This document shows, piece by piece, positions 58,601 to 64,000 of a DNA stretch of 64,000 bases. Each line of letters begins with the position of its first letter. Positions within the stretch are counted from its first letter, which is position 1. The DNA comes from Chthonomonadales bacterium (lineage in GTDB: Bacteria; Armatimonadota; Chthonomonadetes; Chthonomonadales; CAJBBX01). A program made the position numbers and the translations under genes. The notes under the pieces are model-generated. The model had not been told where the DNA came from, did no database searches, and was given only the letters and a program-made list of their open reading frames with translations. The stretch is taken from positions 91,910-155,909 of the forward strand of contig JADLGO010000001.1 in assembly GCA_020849275.1 (NCBI GenBank), given 5' to 3'.

Positions 58601-61600
58601 CGGTCGGCGGCCCGCCCGTGCTGTGGCAGAGCCGCTCGCGGGGGTCCACGCGCGCTGGCGCCACCTACCTGACCTACCTCGCGCCCCAGGCGCGCTACCA
58701 GACTGGCAGCGGCATCTCCGGCGGGCCGGCCGTGCTCCTGCCGCTGGACACGGGCGCCATCTCGGCGGTTTCGGCGTTGAACGGCGGCGACCTGATGTGG
58801 TACCTCGGCGACGCCCCCGTGGGGAACGTGCCGCTGAGCGCGCTCGACGCCAACGGCAACCCCGTGGTGCAGACCGTGCCCACATCGGCCGCCTACCGCG
58901 GCGCGGACGCCATCACGGCCAATGGCTGGATGTACAACGGCGACGAGGGGAACCAGGACACGGGCGAGATCAACGGGCAGATGCGCGCCTACGCTCGCAG
59001 CAGCGTCGGGCTGGTGACGCCCGACGAGCCCGCCTACAACCCCGATGACACGAGCCAGGGTATCGTCAACCTGAAGCTGGTGGAGCTCTGGAACGCGGAG
59101 AAGGACGCGCCGGGCAGCCCGACGGCGGTTTGGGACAACTTCGGCGACCTGAACGCGGCCACCGCGAAGTCGCCCTACACGGAGTGGGTGGCCGGGCACG
59201 AGAAGCCCAACACGATCGGCGCGCCAGACAACCTGGTGGTCTACGAGTGGGGCGACAGCATCTACGTGGCCGCCTGGGGCACGGTGTCGTCGACCTCGGC
59301 CTCGCCTCGCCTACCCACCGTCACCTTCCGTCTCTTCGGGACCGGGCAGACGCGACCGCCGATCACCGTCGGCGCCGTGCGTGACGCGACGATCCCCACG
59401 CACGACGAGGGCGGCGGCGTCACCTCGTACGCGTGGGTAGCCAAGACGGCGTTCCCCCTCGGCCGCGGCTCCGAAGCCGACGCGCAGACTCCGGGTCGCC
59501 GCTACACGGTGTCGGCGCAGGCGCAGCTCGGCACGAGCGGGGGCATCAGCGTTCCGTCGCTCCTGCTCTTCGCCGGCACGGCGACCATCTCGAAGGCCGA
59601 CCCGCCGTACACGGCCCCCGGGGTCGACGAGAACGCGCCGACGGTGAACCAGCCGCGCAACGTCTCGATCGCGCACCCGTTGGCGCTGACGACTCGGGGC
59701 ATTCCTGGCTCGGGCGCCATCGGGCCGGCGGCGCTCAACATCATCGGATGGACGCCGGCGCCGATGGGCGCCGCCGACGTGCAGGAGCTTCTGGCCAACG
59801 GAAACCGCCGCTACAACGCGCCGGCCAACCAGGCTCCTCTCAAGGACATCGTCGCGCCGCTCGGCTCCATTTCGCATGGGTCGAGCGCGGCCTACACGGC
59901 GGCGGACGCCTCCGGGAACCGCGTGCAGGGCCTCTACATCGCCGACCGAAGCAATCTCTACAAGCTGGGTCAGTCGCTGGCCAACGTGCGGGTCGAGCGC
60001 CAGGACCTTCGGTGGGGCTGGAACCGCGACGATCTGTCTCAGCGTGCCACCGGCAATGTGATGAACCCGCTGCCGTGGGAGAGCTTCCCCAACACGCTGC
60101 CGAACGTGTCGCCGGACTATCCGGACATGGACCCCACTCGGGCCGTGTTCCGCGCCTCGGGGGCCGACATGGCCGTCCGCGGCGCCACGCTGCCGCGCGC
60201 CACGTGGAACGGGACGGCCAAGGAGCTTCACCCGCTGCCGATCGACCTGACGGTGGACGTCCGCCGGTTCCAGCCGGCCAACGTCAACCGCGTCTACTAC
60301 GACATGAACGGCGTCGCCAACACGCTGCTGGCGCCGATGATGGTGGGGACGGGCGCCCCGGCGGCATCCGGCCAGGTCTCCGCCAGCGCCGGCTACCAGG
60401 GCGAGGTGCTCGTCTTCATCGACGCCAACGGCGATGGGCGCTACCAGGGCGCGGCCGGCCAGACCACGACGGGGCAGCCGCAGCAGGCGCAGACCGTGGG
60501 GCGCGAGGAGGTCTTCCGCGCGCTGAACGTCGCGCTCGCCGTGCCTCCGGACCTCGCGATCCGCGCCGAGGAGGAGACCATCGACCTCGGCAAGCTGCCG
60601 CACTCGGCTGGCTACACGCCGAGCATCCCGTTCTCACCGAGCGGCATCGGGCCCTACCTGAGCACGCCATCGCCCTACGACGCCGCCAACGGCCTCACGT
60701 TCTTCGCGCCGTTCACGGTGAAGAACGAGGGCAACGTGAACCTGACCAACCTGCGCGTGGCGAAGGTTCTGGGCAACGCATCCACCATCGGCATGCCGAA
60801 CTTCTGGGCGCGCCTGACGAGCGACCAGGCCAGGCCGATGCTGGCCACCTACGACGCGGCCGGCAACCTGCTGATGGCGCCCGGAAACACCGACCCGTTC
60901 GACGTGTTCGCGAACTGGAAGGTGAACACGCCGATCATCGGCCGGCCGTTCCCGCTGCCCGGGGGGGGCACTCCGGGCGCCGACAACCTGGGCATCGTCT
61001 CGTCGCTCGACCGTGGCCACGGTCCCGGCAACTCGGTCTTCGACATCGAGACCAACTACGCGCTGGCGCCCTACAACGCGGTGAACCTGTGGCCCTTCGC
61101 CGCCGGAAGTCCCTACGTGGTGCCGGGCAACCCGCTTTCGGACTGGCAGGCGGCCGGCGTGATGCCGTACGCCACCCTGCACAAGGCCCGGCCCGGCGAC
61201 TCGGCCGCGACCGTGCTGACGCTGCCGGACGTGGCGTATGGCGACCCGCTTGGCGTGCTCGCGGCCGCCGCGGCTCAGGGCCGCGACGCAAAGCCCAGGA
61301 TCGGCGTGGCGGTGCCGCTGGGCACGCCGGCGGGCACCTACTCCGCGCCCGTCTACGTCTACGAGGACGCGTACCCCGCCCAGTGGCGCGAGTGGGCGCA
61401 GTTCTACTCCCAGCTCAACGGCGGAGCGCCGAACCCTCTGACCTCCGCAGTCGACAACGACGGCGTGCTTAACGTGCAACTCAGCGCCGGCCAGCCCGTT
61501 GGACCGCCCACGGAGCCAGTGGTTCAGAACCCGTTCCGCCTGCGGCTCACGGTGAAGGAGGCGCGGCTGACGAACGCGGTCGCCTTCCCGGTGGCGTCGG

Positions 61601-63669
61601 GCGGGCCGTACCTGCAGGGTGACGGCACCTTCCCGCAGATCGACCTGCGCGCGCCGAGCACAGGGAACCCGTCCGCGGCGGCCTTCGGAGCCAACCTGCT
61701 GCCGGCCGCGCTGCGCGACCGCAACACCGGCAACATCGTGCTCTTCTGGAGCAGCAACCGCGCCAACTCCGGCCTGCCGGCGGCCGCGCTGCCGGATTCG
61801 CCGTGGACCCTGCTGTTCTCACAGCTCAACGCCACCGCCTCCTCGCTGGGCAGCCTGGGCCCCTTCCAGGACTGGACCTTCGCCGACGCCGGCGCCTCGG
61901 CCACCCGCTGGTGGAGCCCGCTCGCCGACCAGGCTCAGTACCCGCCGCTTGCCTCCGCGCCGGCCCTCTTCCCGTCGCAGCGCTCCGACGTGGTCGGCGA
62001 CCCGAGCACGCCGGTCGTGCCCGGCGCCATCGCCGAGAACTCGGCGGGCCAGCCGATGGTGCGCCACGCGAGCCCGGCGCTGGCGGTCGATGAGAACGAC
62101 ACCGGGCAGGGGCAGACGCTCTGGCTCTTCTGGCAGGGCGTGGCCCACAAGAACGCGGCTGGCGGCCAGAGCACGACCATCGACGCGCGCACGTTCTACG
62201 TGCCGCTCGTGGCCCAGAACGGGACGTTCGCGCCGAACACGTCGGTCAACGGCGGCGTGCCCTACTCGTTCCTGAACGACCCCGTGCTGCCGAAGTACGC
62301 GCCGAAGCCGCTCATCGTCAACGGCGCGGCGCTCCTCTTCTGGAACGGCGGGGCGCAGGGCCGCGCGCGGCTCTACTACAACGTCAACTCCGCCGGCCTC
62401 GGCTCCGTGGGCAACTGGTCGCAGGACCGGGCGCTCGACACGCCGGGCGGCCTGCAGGGCATGTCCAACCCGACGCCCGTGGCCCGGCGGCTGGACCCGG
62501 CCGACCCGACGCGCGTGAGCGACGTGGACGTGATCTACTCCGGGCAGTTCCCCGGTCGCCCGCCGGAGACGTTCCTGACGCGCTACGACCTCAACCAGCT
62601 GGCGGCCGGGCGCGCCAGCGGGGCCGTGAAGGACCTGCCGCGCGCCGAGAACGAGCTTCTGGCGCGCCAGGGCGCCTCGCAGACCTGGCTCTCGCGCGAT
62701 CTGGCGTGGCTCTACCGCGACCCGGTGACGGGCGCCTATGTGGACGGCACCGGCAACAGCCCGTACATCGTCCTCTCGGTGAACGGCACGCGCGTCAACG
62801 TGGGCGCGCCGCGCCTCGACAACGCAACCGGCCGGCTCTACTTTAACTCGGCCCTCGGCGGCCAGTTGTGGGTGGATCCGCAGAGCGGCGCCGTGGCCTT
62901 CCCGGACGCCGCGCCTCGGAGCGGCGACGCCGTGACCGCCAGCTACACGCCGCGGACGCTGCGGCTGAACGTGACGCGGACCGACCCGGGCGCCGTCGCC
63001 GTGCCGGCCGGCTGGGCGGCCGACGCCGGCTTCGCCCCACAACCGCACGTGCAGGCGCCGGGGGCCAACACCGCGCCGGTGGCCTTCATGGACCGCGCGC
63101 TGAACCCGCGCGCGGTCACCGAGCCGGACGCGCTGCGGACCGGAGCGCAGGCGGGCCTGCCGGCCACCACCTCGCGCCTGTGGCTGCTCTACCGCAAGGT
63201 GGGCTCCAACGTGACGGCGCCCTCGGCGGCCTACTACAAGACGATGCGGCTGATGGTGCGCCTGCCGCGGCCGGTCCTGCGCAGTCTGGTCAACGGCGTG
63301 CCGAGGATCGCCGACAACGTGCAGGTGGCGGGCAACCGCGGGCCGGTGGAGATCGATTGGGTAAGGGGACGGCTCTACTTCACCGATATGGATGAGGGCA
63401 GCCTCGTCACCGTGACCCAGCGCGTCGACCCGAACCAGGCGCCCATCACGGCGCAGTACCGGGTGTCGTGGGGCGACGAGCTCTCCGAGGCGGGCGAGGC
63501 CATGGTGCCGGCGGACGCGGCCGTGAACGAGGGCCAGATGGCCGCCTTCAAGGACCCGTTCGAGGACAAGGTCTGGCTCTTCTGGTCGAGCACCCGGGCC
63601 GGCACGACCGACCTGTACTACATGACGCTGAGCCCGCCGTTCTACCCGCAGGTTGCCGGGCAGCCCTGA
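55657..63669 (+). CDS. Giant exported protein: golvesin-like and PQQ-propeller domains (2670 aa)
   Basis: Signal peptide SVLAMFGVLALAAGAAAAQG. Residues about 80-315 and about 424-590 each end in a golvesin C-terminal-like pattern (VTADAVRLVPE, VVADAVQFVAES). A PQQ-like propeller follows, about 590-1300: VVYFATTGGRLWALDAAG, NQNGRIYAFDPAG, GDGHVYAVDLQS, ANRDGRILAFDAS. The C-terminal third repeats a blade motif: IVLFWSSNRANSG, LLFWNGGAQGRARLYYNVN, VWLFWSSTRAGTTDLYYMT. A tandem repeat encodes LNPT three times at 56767-56802. No protease or glycosidase motif found. It ends the pilus locus and is followed by a strong hairpin. A cell-surface or pilus-tip binding role is inferred. Confidence 0.72.
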   Translation: MHLRRAHSVLAMFGVLALAAGAAAAQGFTDADWLMHRGDPRRLGHNGDPGLDPARVPPPAGAGQTLDRVWVWPASRDMPAEMVTDDLDDSFVMSPAGWTRPDEADRATGAWPPVDESPANAGSYVYTQGVNSPALESIGVDALSRLPNLGTDAASVALYRTVHETLRDSDLYARWSLRTSYPANSFQGRRDVGGQPLAANQRYALYIRFPASGTLIGGIAHPNVDHALVRVSWGADVNDPIRSRVFLVSFGETGGYWKRIRTGPGDDRYFPYDGTNPIHVTLYGLTPDNVADSAQFGSAPLVTADAVRLVPEAMRGDIHAPAASALFPPGGLNPVQLTFFARDETAGPAILFPGAAAGTYTSPPGFTGIPLNPTLNPTLNPTLPPADANPIVADPTSTVRSSVFYCMEDDPANNTYGRLRWRYVAQSTPTQVSTVDDGQAGFSSTGGFASVGQPQAGNDQAYGPTYHTAAAVAANTSTESATWTAPLYGTGTYSVMVWIPGGNTLAATFATRAHYRITTTAGDVDYHLDQRNADYDVAGTARFGAWRLLASGIRFAGATGNLTLHNDSATDAAAGRSVVADAVQFVAESQTSSSVVASPLVASVKWPSGTVRQVVYFATTGGRLWALDAAGVGGNSTLTTAYWVYPSISNPDPAQDLNGNGVFDGPQDDPNCIPDPNSNRPQQAIDGDLSPNRHPSRPNDPYTVINPAPDLGPFVSSPLFVRVKRSDTVTQEYIVVGNQNGRIYAFDPAGRVDENTHEPFAATIAAGSNPGVPGTTRRLMTWPTVARDKWLKAGGTLLGSGSFARYSDDPSRTSFSASPSAPTDVATFLTDRVIAGAGDGHVYAVDLQSLDPRERISNDANGGAPLWQFPEPTAQVAAITLPGALTSNGKYVFSAGGRVYAISTPPGSDAGGHLRPEWTYPYATSPGDSVKSGDQQAEDASFTAPVYLPTVGPAFNGGREAVFVANRDGRILAFDASVTGNPVGGPPVLWQSRSRGSTRAGATYLTYLAPQARYQTGSGISGGPAVLLPLDTGAISAVSALNGGDLMWYLGDAPVGNVPLSALDANGNPVVQTVPTSAAYRGADAITANGWMYNGDEGNQDTGEINGQMRAYARSSVGLVTPDEPAYNPDDTSQGIVNLKLVELWNAEKDAPGSPTAVWDNFGDLNAATAKSPYTEWVAGHEKPNTIGAPDNLVVYEWGDSIYVAAWGTVSSTSASPRLPTVTFRLFGTGQTRPPITVGAVRDATIPTHDEGGGVTSYAWVAKTAFPLGRGSEADAQTPGRRYTVSAQAQLGTSGGISVPSLLLFAGTATISKADPPYTAPGVDENAPTVNQPRNVSIAHPLALTTRGIPGSGAIGPAALNIIGWTPAPMGAADVQELLANGNRRYNAPANQAPLKDIVAPLGSISHGSSAAYTAADASGNRVQGLYIADRSNLYKLGQSLANVRVERQDLRWGWNRDDLSQRATGNVMNPLPWESFPNTLPNVSPDYPDMDPTRAVFRASGADMAVRGATLPRATWNGTAKELHPLPIDLTVDVRRFQPANVNRVYYDMNGVANTLLAPMMVGTGAPAASGQVSASAGYQGEVLVFIDANGDGRYQGAAGQTTTGQPQQAQTVGREEVFRALNVALAVPPDLAIRAEEETIDLGKLPHSAGYTPSIPFSPSGIGPYLSTPSPYDAANGLTFFAPFTVKNEGNVNLTNLRVAKVLGNASTIGMPNFWARLTSDQARPMLATYDAAGNLLMAPGNTDPFDVFANWKVNTPIIGRPFPLPGGGTPGADNLGIVSSLDRGHGPGNSVFDIETNYALAPYNAVNLWPFAAGSPYVVPGNPLSDWQAAGVMPYATLHKARPGDSAATVLTLPDVAYGDPLGVLAAAAAQGRDAKPRIGVAVPLGTPAGTYSAPVYVYEDAYPAQWREWAQFYSQLNGGAPNPLTSAVDNDGVLNVQLSAGQPVGPPTEPVVQNPFRLRLTVKEARLTNAVAFPVASGGPYLQGDGTFPQIDLRAPSTGNPSAAAFGANLLPAALRDRNTGNIVLFWSSNRANSGLPAAALPDSPWTLLFSQLNATASSLGSLGPFQDWTFADAGASATRWWSPLADQAQYPPLASAPALFPSQRSDVVGDPSTPVVPGAIAENSAGQPMVRHASPALAVDENDTGQGQTLWLFWQGVAHKNAAGGQSTTIDARTFYVPLVAQNGTFAPNTSVNGGVPYSFLNDPVLPKYAPKPLIVNGAALLFWNGGAQGRARLYYNVNSAGLGSVGNWSQDRALDTPGGLQGMSNPTPVARRLDPADPTRVSDVDVIYSGQFPGRPPETFLTRYDLNQLAAGRASGAVKDLPRAENELLARQGASQTWLSRDLAWLYRDPVTGAYVDGTGNSPYIVLSVNGTRVNVGAPRLDNATGRLYFNSALGGQLWVDPQSGAVAFPDAAPRSGDAVTASYTPRTLRLNVTRTDPGAVAVPAGWAADAGFAPQPHVQAPGANTAPVAFMDRALNPRAVTEPDALRTGAQAGLPATTSRLWLLYRKVGSNVTAPSAAYYKTMRLMVRLPRPVLRSLVNGVPRIADNVQVAGNRGPVEIDWVRGRLYFTDMDEGSLVTVTQRVDPNQAPITAQYRVSWGDELSEAGEAMVPADAAVNEGQMAAFKDPFEDKVWLFWSSTRAGTTDLYYMTLSPPFYPQVAGQP
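56767..56802 (+). repeat. 12-bp tandem repeat (three copies) inside the 2670-aa gene
   Basis: CTGAACCCGACG occurs three times head to tail, encoding LNPT each time, within a Pro-rich linker between the first and second golvesin-like regions. In frame, so copy-number change would alter linker length only. Confidence 0.85.
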
Positions 63670-63677
63670 GCGTTACC

Positions 63678-63710
63678 CGCTCCCCGGAGGCCGGCGTCCT
63701 CCGGGGAGCG
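63678..63710 (+). terminator. Hairpin ending the pilus locus
   Basis: Perfect 13-bp stem (63678-63690 with 63698-63710) around a 7-base loop, 8 bases after the stop of the 2670-aa gene. No T-run, in line with the other hairpins here. Confidence 0.7.
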
Positions 63711-63887
63711 GTCGCCCGCGGCCTCTCGAGTCGCCGATCCCCCCGATGGGTCACCGGTCGCGCGCGGCGGCGCGGGTGGCCGGACGCCTGTAACTGCGGC
63801 CTCGGCCCGCGCGTCCAACACGCGTTGCGCGTCTCCGGGAGGCGGTTCGCGCGGCATGGCTCAGCCCGCCCCCCGGATCGCTGTTCC

Positions 63888-63929
63888 TGCTCAGCGATAA
63901 TGTCCACATATTGCTCAGCGATAATGTCC
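63888..63929. repeat. Direct repeat, two copies of 18 bp
   Basis: TGCTCAGCGATAATGTCC occurs at 63888-63905 and again at 63912-63929, separated by ACATAT. The AT-richer composition differs from the surroundings. Repeated short units of this kind can lie at the ends of insertion sequences, but no transposase is visible before the window ends. Confidence 0.7.
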
Positions 63930-64000
63930 GCGGGTGGTTGGTGTAAGCGGCGCTCCGGCCCCCACTGCCCCCGCGCCCTTGCTCGCAGTAGGTAGCGAGA

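Larger units (their letters stand above)
63670..64000. other. Right-edge non-coding region
   Basis: These 331 bases after the pilus locus hold the terminator hairpin, a run of GC-rich sequence without a credible gene, and the direct repeat at 63888-63929. Open frames here (up to 175 aa, overlapping the giant gene) are low-complexity Arg/Ala sequence and rejected. Confidence 0.5.

Noticed and set aside
55345..59199. 1284-aa minus-strand open frame
   Set aside because: Shadow of the 2670-aa gene; repetitive Val/Arg/His composition from reverse reading of GC-rich codons.

Overview
The window is GC-rich, densely coded bacterial DNA. It most resembles a member of the Armatimonadota (former OP10) or a close relative; this is inference from gene content. 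The signs are two pseudopilins with near-identical N-terminal leaders and the H-X9-DG motif, a GntR-headed regulator with a LacI-type ligand-binding half, two PEP-CTERM proteins, a URO-D-like enzyme beside sugar isomerases, and carbohydrate-active enzymes next to an acetylxylan-esterase-like protein. No rRNA, tRNA, CRISPR array or intact transposon was seen.

Left third (1-15200): catabolic and housekeeping genes. A minus-strand operon carries an MBL hydrolase, a GlcG/HbpS protein and a GH95 alpha-L-fucosidase cut by the window edge. Plus-strand genes follow: a sugar-phosphate isomerase, a URO-D-like protein, a YyaL-type thioredoxin-domain protein, an NPCBM-GH36 alpha-galactosidase and a CE7 esterase. 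Then come an SRAP protein, an alpha/beta hydrolase, a small unknown and a UlaG-like MBL protein.

Accessory block (15200-31700): two copies of a cassette (pseudopilin plus small protein ending in [14 protein letters not shown] sequence, closed by a related hairpin) flank a GntR/LacI regulator. A 52-bp promoter/operator is shared by the first cassette and the regulator gene, so one protein probably controls both. Next are a DprE1/DprE2-like oxidase and reductase pair with a radical SAM gene, a second isomerase, a beta-propeller/phosphoesterase with a small membrane protein, two convergent PEP-CTERM genes each preceded by sigma-54-type -24/-12 sequences, an ECF sigma/anti-sigma/RseB-like module, and a secreted, histone-H1-like basic protein.

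Right half (31800-63700): an aromatic aminotransferase, then ruvX-mltG-yqeG-aroE, then a long plus-strand type IV pilus / type II secretion-like locus. It encodes a PilB-type ATPase, PilT, PilC, an enlarged prepilin peptidase, one ordinary pseudopilin, three very large pilin-like proteins (617, 677 and 996 aa), and two giant secreted propeller proteins (1636 and 2670 aa). A strong hairpin ends the run. The logical reading is an ATPase-driven filament whose minor pilins and tip proteins have grown to unusual size. PilMNOPQ are absent from the window.

The last 330 bases hold no gene, only a short direct repeat that may be the edge of a mobile element outside the window.
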